Source of the DNA: Serinus canaria | Taxonomy: Eukaryota; Chordata; Aves; Passeriformes; Fringillidae | Length of the DNA: 64,000 bases | NCBI RefSeq assembly: GCF_022539315.1 | Contig: NC_066319.1 | Location: 27,986,093-28,050,092 of the forward strand | Direction of reading: 5' to 3' | Part shown: positions 1 through 40,000 of the stretch, one piece after another | Position numbering within the stretch: the first letter of the stretch is position 1 | Layout of the letters: each line of letters starts with the position of its first letter | Translations under genes and position numbers: made by a program | The notes under the pieces: generated by a model | Databases searched by the model: none | Seen by the model: the letters and a program-made list of their open reading frames with translations, nothing else | What the model was told of the DNA's origin: nothing

Positions 1-26624
<26,624 letters not shown>

Positions 26625-29600
26625 ATACTGAGCTCACTCCAGCCCCCACAGCCGGGTCCCTTCTGCTCCCCTGTGCCTTGGCCTCCCGTACCTGAGGGTA
26701 TCGCCCCCCTGTCGGCAGGCTGGGATCCCACCTCCTCCATTCCCCTCCTCATCCCAGTTTCCCGGTTCCATCTCCTCTCCCAGATCCCACCAGTGGTCAT
26801 CCACCATCAACATCTGTTCATGGTCCCTCGAAGTGTTTCGGTGTGTATACTCCATATCACTGGGCAAAGAAGTGCCAGACCATGAAATCTCCTGTGTGCT
26901 CTGCAACAGGGCAGTAGAAGCCAAGGACCACTAACTGCCCTGGTACCAGTAACTCAGGAACTTTGATTTTCCTGGAACAGATTTTCCTATGTGCTGCTGA
27001 AAAATGGGTCAATGCTCACTGATGGCTAGAACATGTCCTCGTTTGGGGATATCAGTGGGGAGTGACTCCTGTGCTGCAGACCAACAGCAGAAAAACTGTC
27101 TGGAGCATGAGGCATTGTTTTGTTAGACCTAACACCATGTCTGCATTGAATATTTGAAGAGTTGGATGTATTTAGGTGTATTGTTGTGCCAAGATATTTT
27201 GTAGGTCTTACCATGTACTTAAAAACTAGAGGATGGGAAAAAAAATTTCTCAATAATATATTGGGATGTATCTTTTCGTTACCCATGCAACTCTTACATG
27301 GTAAGGCTGCAGCTGTGGTGCAATGTGTTCAAGCTTCTCTCTGCAACCATGAGAACATTTTAAAATGGAGACTTGAGTTTCTCTTTGGGGTATGTGCAGC
27401 CTACTGTGGTGGCATATGGTGTTGCAGTGCTGGGCAAACTGGGATACCTGTGTGGCATAGCTCCATGTAAAGGTATTAATGCAGGTCTGGAACAGGTGCC
27501 TGGATAATTCCTTGTTAGCAGGGCCAATGAGTTGTGCTTTATGCATTGGTAATGTTAGTCCCTGCTGCTAAGTCTCTGGGTCTTGCTGAGGTTGTGGTCA
27601 CAGTGTGGGACAGACACTCATCTACTCACTTGAATCCAAAAGCCAGAGCCACAAGGAGAAGCATCACGCTGATTGTGACAGAAGTACAATTTGGAAAATG
27701 CTTTCACGAGAGAAATTATAGCTAAGGCATTCAGCAGTGACTACATGACTTCAAGTGGTTTCATTTCCAGGTGCCCTACTAGCTACATCTTCAAGAAATC
27801 TTACTTTATGAAAATGGATGCTCAGCATTCTCAGGTACCTCAAGCTAAGAGTGAGATAAATTACTTAAAAACCTTGCTCAAAGTACATATGATCTAAAAT
27901 CAGGAAATCCTGGGGGGCGGGTGTGGTGGTGGTGGATATTAGTCACAGCAGCTAGAGTGGAATTGATGTGTGGAACCTAAATATTAAGGAAGGAAAATTC
28001 CTGTTGGGATATTGTTTTAATCTGTCTGGTAGTCATATTACACAAAGTAAGTTTAAGTCATTTCAGAGGTTTCATTGTACCATTATTGACTGCTGCTTGG
28101 GAGAATTCACAAGGACAACATATATCTCTTGTGCTGGAACGCTGACTTTGCCAGAGGAAAGGAGATTGCCACAGAGGATTAATTGCTGAGATCTGAGCAG
28201 CTGCATGAGCTATCGAAGAAGGAACTGTTTTCTTGGAGGGTGATGTAGCAAAATGACATTGGGAGTAGTTGCTTCCCTTTTTCAGTATTTGCCTGAGCCC
28301 ATGGAGTTAGTTACATGGCATAGGGGGCATTGAGACATAAGTGACTTTTTCTCCTCTTCCACCCCCTCTTCTTAAGGGATCTTTGCAATTTCTTCCTTTG
28401 GTTACTGATCAACAGTGGTAGTCTGAAACAAGCTATGAAAAGTGTAAGTTTTCTTACAGAAGAGTTTGGCAGTGGCCACTGGCATAATGGATGCAGATCT
28501 GGTCAGAAATGGTCACAAAATAGTGATAAAACTGGGTGGTCCTTGCATTATGATCTATACTGAATATACCAAAATGTAGCTTAGTCCCAAATTCTGCCTA
28601 AGCACCCGAATGAGTTTTCTACCTTGTAGTTCTTGCAGAAATGTCCAAACTCTCTTCCTGACATTGCTGGTGCCTATAAGGATGAATGCCACAACCTTGT
28701 AAATCCCAAAACAGAGATAACAGAAATGTCTGAAACAGCAACCAGCTGTTTATTGGCCAACTTGGACCCTTTGTTGATAGCAAAGAGTATCCCTCAGCTG
28801 AGAGCTGGATCTCTCAGCCAGAGAATTCAAACCTCCCATAAGATGCGCAAGATGACTAGCAAAGGTCAGTTTAGTCCACCAGATCCTTCTTCCTGGAGAG
28901 GAATTAAGTAGTGTTGGCTGTACTAAAATATTTAGGAAACATCACACCAGACATAGAGTCACCACACTGACCACAGCATAAGTGACTATTTTTATTTGTT
29001 TGTTTGCTTTTCAAGAGGAATGTGGTGCTTGGAGGAAAACATGAGAAGCTGTCACCTTTCCAAATCAGACAAGATTTGTGCTTGAGACATACCTCACATT
29101 TCATTTAACATATGACGTGATTTTCAGGTCTAGATTTCAGCTGTCTCAAGCCTTAGACTCCCCATACAGTCTTGCTAGTGGTCAACACTTTAGTGATATT
29201 CATCTTGAAAACATGACAGGAACTTGAAAACACCAGAAAGAGTAAGTTTATATATTATATTGATGCACTGAGCTGTGAAATAAAGCATACATACTTGTGT
29301 GTCAGATAAAATTAAGCCATTTTGCAGTCATTACCTGTTTGCCATGAGAGGAGGTCATGATATTGGTCAGTATTAGCTATTGTGCCTGTCTTTAGCCCAA
29401 TGGTGAGGGATTTTCTGACCACAGAAGCAGAACATGCTTATCTCTCCCATTCTGTAAGAGATGGGGTGTATCTGTCTATCTGGATGCCCCCAGGTGCTAT
29501 GAGTATCCAAAACTGCCTGAGTGTGCCTGTCTGTCCTCCACACTGAGCTTTCCTTAGCATGTTCCAAAAGCATACACTTGCATTGCTTAATTATTATTAA

Positions 29601-29894
29601 TAGTAGTATTATGCAGAGGTCACATGCTTCACAGGATATTTTAGGATCTGTGACTCACTAAACCATAATTTCCTGTTCACAGGTTACCTGAAGAAAATTG
29701 TCTTTTTGGAGTCCTATTCTTGGCTGGAAGATGTGGGGGAAATGGTAAATATTGTGAAAAATACTGGATCTTACATATTTGTGAGCTGTCCCAGCCTTCC
29801 TGCAGGTCCAATTGTTTCTTCCTGCACATAAGACGATTAATTTATAGGCATATGGAACAGATTCTCTGCATTACAGGATACTGCTGTAAGGAAA

Positions 29895-30378
29895 TTGGAA
29901 AGGTTCCTGAGACAGTTCAGGAGGCTGAGCACTTGGGCTCTGGTGGGGCGTTGAAGGGCTCGAGAATCTTTCCTATGAAGACAGGCTGAGGGAGTTGGGG
30001 TTGTTCAGCCTGGAGAAAAGAAGGCTTGGAGAGGGGGACCTTATTGTAGCCTTTCGGTACCAAAAGGGGGCTAGAAGAGAGTTGGAGTGGGACTTTTAAC
30101 AAGGGCAAGGAGTGTTATGACATGGAGAGATGGCTTCAAACTGAAAGAGGGTAGATTTATTGGATATAAAGAAGACATTTCTCTTTCATGAGGGGTGAGG
30201 CACAAGAACAGGTTGCCCAGAGAAGCTTCTAGAGCTACACATCCTAGGAGTGTTCAAGGCCAAGCTGGATGGAGCTTTGAGCAACTTGGGCTAGTGGAAG
30301 TTTTCCATGCACATGGCAGGTAGGTTGGAACACAGTGATCTTTAAGGTTCCTTCCAACCCAACCCATTCTATGATTCT
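29895..30378 (+). mobile_element. CR1 LINE, 5'-truncated 3' end
   Basis: The segment reads in CR1 sense direction. It contains AGACAGGCTGAGGGAGTTGG, TTGTTCAGCCTGGAGAAAAG, GGACCTTATTGTAGCC, AGATTTATTGGATATAAAGA, ACAGGTTGCCCAGAGAAG, GTGTTCAAGGCCAAGCTGGA and the terminal TTCCTTCCAACCC..CATTCTATGATTCT. Together these are the well-known landmarks of the avian CR1 3' region ending in its short terminal repeat. Only about 480 bp is present, as for most CR1 copies. No open reading frame remains. Confidence 0.93.
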
Positions 30379-30728
30379 TCTAGATGGATGGGAATCCACT
30401 GTAGCATTTATGCTGTTAGATGAGCTTTTTATAAATTGGAAGTCTAAAGGTTACTATGAGGAAGCATGTTTATATGTATTGAAAACCAGGTATCAATTTG
30501 GAAAGTGGTATAGCATGTAAGGCCACAGTCCAGTTCTTGTGCATTCATTCATGTTGATGGGACTGCTGACTATGTGAGAGTTGTTTCATCAAATCCTTCC
30601 TGCTGGAGCCTCACCTATTTCCTATTGTGATGGAAATGGTGTCAATCCCCTGTGAACAGAAGAGATCCCTCATTGCCTTAATTCAACTGCAGATTTCCCA
30701 ACCAGCAGCAAGCTTCCAGCATATGCAG

Positions 30729-30747
30729 CAGCTGCTGCTGCTGCTGC
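30729..30747. repeat. Short CTG/CAG-type trinucleotide run
   Basis: About six consecutive GCTGCT-type triplets follow GCAGCA. It is a short simple repeat outside any recognised gene. Confidence 0.7.
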
Positions 30748-33700
30748 TACAGTCTGTCACCAGCTTAGTCAATCATCCATTATTTATTTCCAAACTGTAT
30801 GTAAAGCTCTGCAGCATAGCCTTTTATGTCCATATACAGGGAAAAGAAGAGAAAACTTCTGAAAGGCCAGGAGAACAAAACAGAGAAGCCTCTGAAATCC
30901 TTTGTTGGGGAAATTATCTTATGTATTTATATCCAAGGAAAAGAGGAAAGGGAAATAAAATCACATTTAACAGAAGGTAACACCTTGGTACAAATTTCTT
31001 TGATCTCTCTATATCATTTGTTGCAGTCAAAAATTCCTTTTTAACTATGAGATCCTTTGCTTACAAGTATCCATCAAATGCAACACACTTAGAGAATATT
31101 GCGTATGTCTTCTACAGTCTGCATTCTGTGTTGGGTCAGTTCATCCTGCAGGCTGTTTGATGCCTGCTGAACACCTGGCTGAGAATAGTTAATCAGCAAT
31201 ACAATGAATCTCCCAGGAATAGTATACAGTCAGGGAAGAATAGCCCACAGAAATGTTTGCAGGCAAATAAGAGAGTCTCTGTGACAAGCCTCTGTTGCAC
31301 GTGTGCGTATATGAGCAGCATCTTTGTCACAAAAAATGCTTGCTGACAATACTAAGAGGTGGATGGTTAAACAGAACAGCTGTTCAGAATTAAAACAACT
31401 GTTCCAAATTCTGGTTTTAGCATTCTGGATTCTTTCCTTCTTTTTCATAAATACAGTAACAAATTGCTTACTAAGAGGTTTACCCATGAACCCAGGACAG
31501 GTCAAATCATAACAATTTACCATCATTCTCAGTGTTTATTTTTGTATTTTAATTAAAAGTGAGTACTCTGATTTGCAGAACAGTCATACTGGACAGAAAT
31601 GCTGCAAAAAACCAAAAAAGTTTGAAAAACACTTTTAACCTCTTAACATCAGCTGTTGACATCCCATCTACAGGCTACAGCTATAACCTCTTAAGTGAAC
31701 TTCAGTGTTCTGGATAGCTCTTGCACTTTACTCAGGCTGGACAAAAACACAACAGCAGGGTTGATTCCTCTGTTGTATGTGAAAAAGTATAGATTGGAAA
31801 AAATCACATCCAGATCTTGCTTATCAGACAGATATTGAGAACAACAAAACAGGCACTCCTATATCTTTCAACCCTCATTCTTCCTCTATCTTATCTTCCA
31901 GCACCCAAAGCTGTCCTGATTGTGGAGGCACATCTATACCAGGCAAAGTGGTGTGGTGTGAGGTTTTTGAGTTAGCAGTGACCTAGATCTGACTTGAGAA
32001 CAATGCTTTTTCTGAGACCCTAAGGAAGCAGACCCTTGCTCCACTGTCAGTAGCTTCTGGCCCAGGAAGACTTACAGAACTGCCTAATGCTACACCACAG
32101 CATTATGGGCTCAAGTTACTGCACATCAGCTGTTCCACGAGCCTGGCAGGGTGCCTGTTCCAACCCTCCATGGAGGTGAAGGCACTCATTCCCGTAATGC
32201 TGAAAGATTAATGCTGCATATTGAGCAGCATTAGTGGGGAGTAAGAGACTTCACAGAAGCAGTTACTGAAGGTCCGTTCATGTCTGGCATCCTCCTACAG
32301 CCCAGGTAAATGGCACATAGTTCAATGTTAGTAAAGATCACTTAACTCCAAGAGTGACCAGGTGACACTTGGTGTTCAGATCTGTACAAAATAAGTAATT
32401 TGAGTTTCAGTCTAATGAGACAGTATGTGAGTGTAACTGGAAACTGAATTACTGAACAACACAAAAAAGAATCCTGAAATGCACTGACTGTCCGTGAACT
32501 TTGGATTGCTGGTACTCTGAAGAGAAACACTGTCCAATGGTCACGCTGTTTGTGTTTCCACATTAGGACTGTTGCCTAGTCTTTACACCATGTTCACATC
32601 TTCAGGATCAAGGAGTGATTGCAAGTGCATTCCAAGATAAGTGCATATTTATCATTACTTGCCCATTACCTGACAAGCTCGCACCAGCACCCTTGGGTTC
32701 GACTTGCACATAGAGCTGTAACTCATACAGCTGAATTCTTCCATGGTATCATAAAGGCACACATCAAAAGTGCATCTAACTACCTCCAAGCTGGAAAAAC
32801 CATCTCTCTCTTAGTTTTGTGGCTTAGTCTTTTGTTATGAGATTAAATATGACACATGGGAGCAAATGGAAATGCTTGTGCTTCTAATTGCTTGCTTTGT
32901 GTGAGACACAGCTGTTCCCAACTTCATCTGAACTGCAAGAGGAAAAGTATGGGCAGTAATTTTGCAGAGCAAGCAGACCTACTAGAGAAGTGTCTGCTTT
33001 TTTAATATCTGGTCTGACAGTGTGCAAAGGAGTTAAGATCTCACAACAAGCAGAGTTGTCTGGAAAGTTCCTAGTTTGTCAATGTCTTTGAAAACCAGGG
33101 CTTACAAGAACTGTCTTGCATAACCCATCCATTTTCATTGTCTTATGTCGTGACACAATCTTCAATAAGGTAATGGTTTAATGCCTACTAACTTTGTCAT
33201 TGCTGAGAGGTACCAAACCCTAGCCTCTTGGAAGGCTCTTGCTGTGCTAGGCATACTTGTTTGGGCTGATGTCAAAGAGAGAGTTTGTGCTGTTTTCCTG
33301 TCTGGTCTCAAAAGTTCCTGCAAGTTGTTGATGGTGATTATAGTGGCCTCTGAGGAGAAACAGGTTATTTCAGGAAGTGTGGCTGACAATACAGTAAATG
33401 GTACTGTCCCCTAAGAGAGCACTTAGCCACTCTGCTGGCAGACTGGCAGACCCTGCAGCTCAGATAGCTGTGCTATCCTTGGAAGAGAGGTGAGACAAAG
33501 GTGTTTTATTGTCCTGACCTTTAACATGCCTGTGCTGTTATTGAGTTTGAAGGGTAAACTGCAGGGCCTGGGTCAAATTTCAGTGTAAATGCATTTGTAT
33601 GTGTTTTCCAGTTGGATGTAGTTATTCTGCTTGCTTTTCTCTCTCTCCTAATATGCTGAGGGTGCTGCAGAGCACAGTTAAGCAGATGGCTCACTTCATC

Positions 33701-36700
33701 CTAGAGACACATCCATTTCTGAGCACGGGGATACTTGTATCTAAAGAAGTGCTCAAATGAAACCATTTGAGTGAAAGCTGCGTGGAGACAGTTAAGCTCA
33801 TTTACCACATATATGGGTGGTTTGCTTACAAGAAAAAGGAAGAAAAGCTATGAAAGAGGAATGCTTCTTGCTGCATCTCCAACATTTGTCCTGCAGCATA
33901 TGGGGCTTTCCTGAGGATGTGCATTCCCAGATTTCCTACAAATTTGTGAGGTCTGGTGAGCACAAAGCCTCAGGCAGTGTGGTCACAGACTTACCATCTG
34001 TGTGCAATCCCAGTAGCATCAGCCCTGCAGTTTACGTGAGGTTCTCTTCTTTCAAATTTTGTTACAAAAATGGTTCTGTTCTCCATCCAGACAGCTTTCC
34101 AGGCCAGGCCTCATCTTCCAGGACACTGCAGTGATGGAAGGTGGCCAGCATTGTGTGGCATCAGTATAACTGTGTGTATACTGAGAGCTTAAATGAACAT
34201 TGAGTGAGGAAACGTCATTGCTTCATCCTACAAAGAGAAGAGAAATTCTAATGGATCTTGATTTGTGAAAGATTTTCAAACTCATTTAGTTGGTCCATGT
34301 AATATTGCCAATGTAAGGTCCCAAGTGTGGACATGTAGAGATTAGTACTATTCCTATTTAATCAAAGCTCACTGAGGAGTTCGCTGCAGAAAATTTATTT
34401 AGTGGTTCCTGCAACACACTGTCATTGCATTGGTAGGCTGTTTGAAAGGTATTTCTTTCCCCATAAGCTGTCATGCACAGCTTACATTAATGATATTGCC
34501 CTGAGGAGAGTCAGATGAGCAGTCCTTATGGACCTACTTGTCTGTGCACACCTGTCACAATAATTTCTTAGCCCTGAGCAGGAGTGTCATGGCAGCTCAG
34601 GAAATAAAGATTTCCTTATGTTGAGGAAACTGAATAGAATGAAAACGGACCATTTTCCTCCCAAATGAAAATATCTGTATTAATATAGATTTTTTTAAAT
34701 TACTCATTGGCTGTGCCTCTACTTGATTTTCTGATTGCATGTCCTGTCAACTAACTACCCAATGACTGCAGTAGCCACACTTCATTTAATTCTTAACCCA
34801 TTGGTTTTCAAGTAAGTATGGTTTGCTTATGAGGATCAGCCTAGGTGAATCTCTTATTGGGCTGTTGCTTTCCTTCATAAAGTTGTACAATTATTTGACT
34901 GTTTTCATCACAGTTCTAGGCTTAAAAATACCAGTACTAAAAAATGCAGAGTAGTTAGAAGAATAAGCTATGCTTGACCTTATTAGCAAGATTGCTTATT
35001 CTGTACTGGGAGGCTTTAGTAATTTTGTAAATTGTACTGAATAAATTTGATTAAAGAGGACTATGAAACAGACAAACATGTGCATTTAAAAAAATGAAAT
35101 TAATATAGAAAGAGAGATATGGGATGAATGCAGCTTTCTATGTCTGCTTCTATAAATGTTCAAAGACAGAAGAGACATTTGATCTGCCATAAAAGCCAGT
35201 ATGGATAAGAAAGTAGAAAACCCATGAGCAATAGAAAAATTCAGGCTACTGCTTCTATGTCCTTGATACTCACCTAAGAATCAGTTTGAAGTGATCAATT
35301 ATTCTGCCCAGATGAGAGTCTAAGGTTTCATCTCAAAGGCTAGTAAGTCATTAGCCATATAATGTTCCTCTCCACTCAACTTTCCTTGTCAGGAAGGAAA
35401 AACAACAGTGAGTTGAATAGATGGATAATTTGGATGGAAAATATACTCCAGTAATCCTGGAGCTAAAATCTGGAAGATATTGATTTCACACAAGTCGGAT
35501 AGCAGATTTACAAAAGCAAGAAAACTCATTTAACCTACCCTTCTTTAAATCCAAATCTTGTTATGACTTGGAATAAAAAAAATTAAACAGAGACTTGATA
35601 AACTGTCAGACACTAAACAAGGATTATTTTGGGGCTGTACAGCTGTATAAGAATGCATAGCTTGGTAAGGCTTAAGCTGTCCTGTCTCAGTACAGAGCCC
35701 CAGCCAATTATGTAAGGACATTTCCTGCTGGGCAGAAATGCAGTTTCCCACAGATGCAATTTCTTACAGATGCAGCACTCTACATGTGAACAAAACAGTT
35801 TGCTGCTGATTTGTCCCATACTGGGGAAGCCCATCCTGGAGAAACAGCCCTATTGATGAAGGGTAATCATTGCCCTGCCTTATGTTTTTTTCCCTTGGAC
35901 AACAGTACACGCTTCATGGCACTGAATCAAGCTGTGAAGGACAGTCATGTAGTGTATGCTGATGGCAAATGTAAATTTTTGACAGATTTGTAGTCATACA
36001 GTTTGTCTGTATTCATCTCCTGATGTTCCTATTATCATTATTTATCACTGCATTACGATAGCCTCTGAGTCCCAGTGCAGCCCCAGTGTGCTAAGTACTA
36101 TAGAAACACATTCCTGGCTTTGCTGGTTTGGCTTCACTCCAGTAGATCAGCTATATTAATGTATCTCCTGCTTTGCTGCTCTAATTTTTTCCTGTTCAAC
36201 AAAAGGAATGTTTAAAACACTGGGGAGAAGAGACTGGGAGGAATGATCAAATAAGATAATTTGATTTTTAATCCATAAGTGTCCTTGGTCTACTCTCCAT
36301 TGCACTGATAGAAAAACATGACTAGTTCTTTGCTGGATGTGCAAATACCATGTTCTGTAAGTTGCCACATACCTGCTGACTTCAGTATGATCTGCAAAGT
36401 AATGGGGGGCTATGGCTCTTTTAATTATACAGATGACACTGGTATCAGCGTGTGTTCATCAGTTGTTTGGGGCAGATGCTGAGTCTCTGTGATGTGAGCA
36501 TAATTAATTTAACCTACTCTTTCCTACCAAAGCCTGGTGTAAAGTATTTACAGCTGGCTCACTCTTGGCTAATGTGGCTGAGAGAATATCCCAGATGGAG
36601 GATTCTCACATGTGCAAAAATTTACTGGACAGTGCCCTCCTACTAAGCTACTTTGTCCCAGCTTTTGCATCCTGAGCTCAGGGTCTCAAGTACAGGCTCT

Positions 36701-36968
36701 GTAAATTTCTGTGAAGTGGCATAGCAGCTCTGATCTCAGTCTCTGATGATGGACAGTGCAGCACCAGCATGATGGACTGATACTGTTCTGATACCCAAGG
36801 GATCTCCCTTGCTTCTTTAGGACCTACTGAAGCAAAGTATAAGATAACCTGTATTTGGGTAGGGAAATCTGGAATTTTTTAATGTAGCCTGTGATAGGAA
36901 TTTGTAAGTCCTGCAGAAGAAGGGATAGATCTCCTGAGAGCAGAATTTCTCTATAAATTGCAGATATG

Positions 36969-37001
36969 GTGAATTGGTGACCATGCTGGTCACCAATTCA
37001 C
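36969..37001. repeat. Perfect 14-bp inverted repeat (hairpin)
   Basis: GTGAATTGGTGACC at 36969-36982 and GGTCACCAATTCAC at 36988-37001 are exact reverse complements separated by a 5-base loop. No associated gene or mobile element was recognised. Confidence 0.93.
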
Positions 37002-40000
37002 TAGTAATTTCCTACCCCATAGAGAACCTTGCACCTTAGAGGCTATAGGGCAACAAAGTGAAGCCTATAATGATGCTTTCTGCAGCCACTTCTGAAGGCA
37101 AGGCAAAAGGAACACACACCTTCTCAGCCACATTTGCAGTGACCAAGGAAACCCCTCTCTGGAAATACCTTGATCAGACTAAGCAGTCAAAAGGCCATGT
37201 AGCTGTTGAGATGAAAGGCCCCCATAAACTCATGCCACCTCTACCAAATTGGGTATGTTGCCTTTCCTCTCTCCAAAACAGTGTCCAATTACCTTTGATA
37301 TATGCAGTATTATCCAGCAGGGAAGGAGCACTTTGTTATAGATCATTTTTCACAGGCCCAGCAAATAGGTCAGGTTACCCACCTTAGACATTAGTGTAAA
37401 ATTCCCGCTCGCTCTGGACCCAGGGATGAGCAGCCCTGGCTGTGCAGCCATTACCTGGACTCAACACTTGGGCCACTTGCCTGCTTTCAATTTTGGATAG
37501 TGTGGAAGCACAGATGAAGAAGAACAATGCAGCCAGGATGGAAATAAGGTTTTTTTCTGTACCTGTTTAGGTGGGGACACGTAAAATTTCTCTGAAGGAA
37601 GAAAATATATTAGAGTTAACAGGCAACCAACAGCAGTAAAAAAATAATGCAAAAGAACAGCAGGGAAAAAGAACTCAAATGAAGGACCTGCCCAGTGCAT
37701 TGGGTACCTGAGACAAGTGATGAAGTGTGCACACTAAGATTTAATGGTAGGTGAGGATATCTGTTTTAGATAGATGGAAGGTGCAGAGAAAAAGCAATTG
37801 TGACTCATTGGACAGAGCAGAAATTAAAATTCTTCACTGAAGTGAAACAGACACCTGTTAGCATCATGAGGCCTGCAGCTGTTGAAACAGAGATATTGCT
37901 AGACAGTTTCATTAATGTTCTGCCACCATTGCTGCTTGCTGGATTTTGTAGCTCTCTCCAATCTTGAAACATAGAAATTAAGTGCTTCTTTTTACTTCCT
38001 GGTCTGGTCAGCCTGTCCATGCTTTGCATCCTCCCACTGGGAAGCACAGGGCTCACTGCCAAACTGAAGCCCTCTGTTTTTCAATAGAAAATACAGTAAA
38101 TCAGGAAAATAAATCTTGATTTCTTCATCAGGCTAAAGAGACTCTATTTTATTAAAGAACTCTTTCAGATCAGCCAAGTGCCTGACTTAAAGGCATAAAA
38201 ATCGAGGATTTTGCAGTTTGGCCATATTTGGGATTACAATGCACAGTAAAATGATGGCATTCAAAGCTTACTGAGAGGTATCTACCAAATGCCAAGGCTG
38301 TGGTGCAGTCCAGAGACTGGGAATATTAGATTGCTAGACATGTGCAATAAACAGGATGCATGGTGAAAAAGATTGTTTTGCTTTTTACCCCTTCTCTGTG
38401 TCTTGATTTGGAAATAATCTGCTAAGGAAGGCAGGAGCCTGCCCTGAAATGGAGAATGTAAACCCTCCCCACCCCTCCGAATTGCTATAAATTTTAAATT
38501 AAGGGGCTCTCAGGCAAAAAATATGGGAGCAGGAAATAACAGTTCTTTAATAGGGAAGAAAAATAAAAGGATAAAATAAATAATGCAGTACACTAGAACA
38601 ACACTTACAGAGTCAGAACTCAACCTGACACCCTGTTGGTCAGGGTGTTGGTAGTAGTCCAATTGGAATTGTGGCTGCAGTCCTCCTGAAGTGTCAGGTG
38701 TGGTTCTGCTGGAGCATGGGGTCCTGTAGAAAAGGATGTATTCTTCCTCCGAAGATCCAGTGGAGGAAGAGGCAGCTGCTGTTCCTCTGGGCAATCAGTG
38801 GAGAAGCTGTGCTGGTGTTCCAGAACCTCTGGATAATATCTGGGTAGGAATGCTTGGTTCCTCCCTCTCTGCGGAGCATCTCACAACGGGATGTTATAGT
38901 TCTTATCAGTCATGCAGTGACATTCAATAGCTTGTTATCAGCAGAGGGAGGAGTTATTATGATCACTCAGAGAGAGAGAGATAAGGAAAATTGCCCACCT
39001 GACCAAAGACAACTGCCATAGAGATGGTAATAGAAAATATCTTGCCTTGCAGTCTGGAACACCTGGGCAAGCCTTCATTGTCAGCAGACACCATTTGCTT
39101 GTTGGCAGTGACTGGACCATGGCTGTACGCCAGGGCCCTGCTCTGCCCTTTGGAAACTGGGGGGAAATAAAACATTGGCTGGTTGCCAATCCAGCTAAGA
39201 AATGCACACAAGTAGAGCTGTATGGGATAGAGGCCATGCTCCAGAATTGCCTGACAGCTTCACCTGCCTCTTCCTGGATATTGGCCTGTATGTGACCTGT
39301 GAAGCTCAGGGGACATGGGGCAATTTCTGCTTCTCCCATCAGTCCCTTCTGGGTGATCCAACAACTGTAGATTGTACTTGCTGCATCATTCTTTGTCATG
39401 GGCGTTTATGTTGACAAAGCCAATGCAGCAGCAAAGATGCTAAGGTCAGAGATGTTTGCAGAGACACAAAAGTCAGCATCTGCAGTTGCTGGTTTTAATA
39501 CATGATCATATGCAAGATGACATAGTTTGTGCTCCTTTGCTTGGAAGCTTATTTCCCCTCCTGCCTGCAGCTGTTAGCAGCCATGTGGCATCCTGACATT
39601 TCATCTTTATTAACTTCTTGACAGATAGCCTTTTGGAGCTTACTGGGAGATTAATTGTTTTCAGGAAGCATTTAGACTGTTAGGGTTTCATCTTTTCTTT
39701 CCCCATTCTTTCAAACAGGAGACTCTAATAAAGCACTATGAGATGTAGTTAAATGCTCTGAGGATGCCAGGAACATTACTTCTAGTGTCCCCCAATTCCT
39801 CTGCTCTTTGCAGCCCAGAGCTGAGAGCAACAAGGGGTGGGGGGGACACACAGTTTTGAGAAGGGCACCGGCTGCAGCCATCATTGCAGCCACTTTAGTT
39901 AGATTTTCCCAGTGGCATTTTTCCAGGGAAAAAAAAAGAGCTTACAAGCCTGGCTTATTTTTTTATAGTCAATGCATGTGATTAGCAGTATTTATAAAAA

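Noticed and set aside
28633..28911. 92-codon plus-strand open frame as a small gene between TTC9 and MED6
   Set aside because: It has no recognisable domain, promoter or splice context, and its length is within chance expectation for this much sequence.
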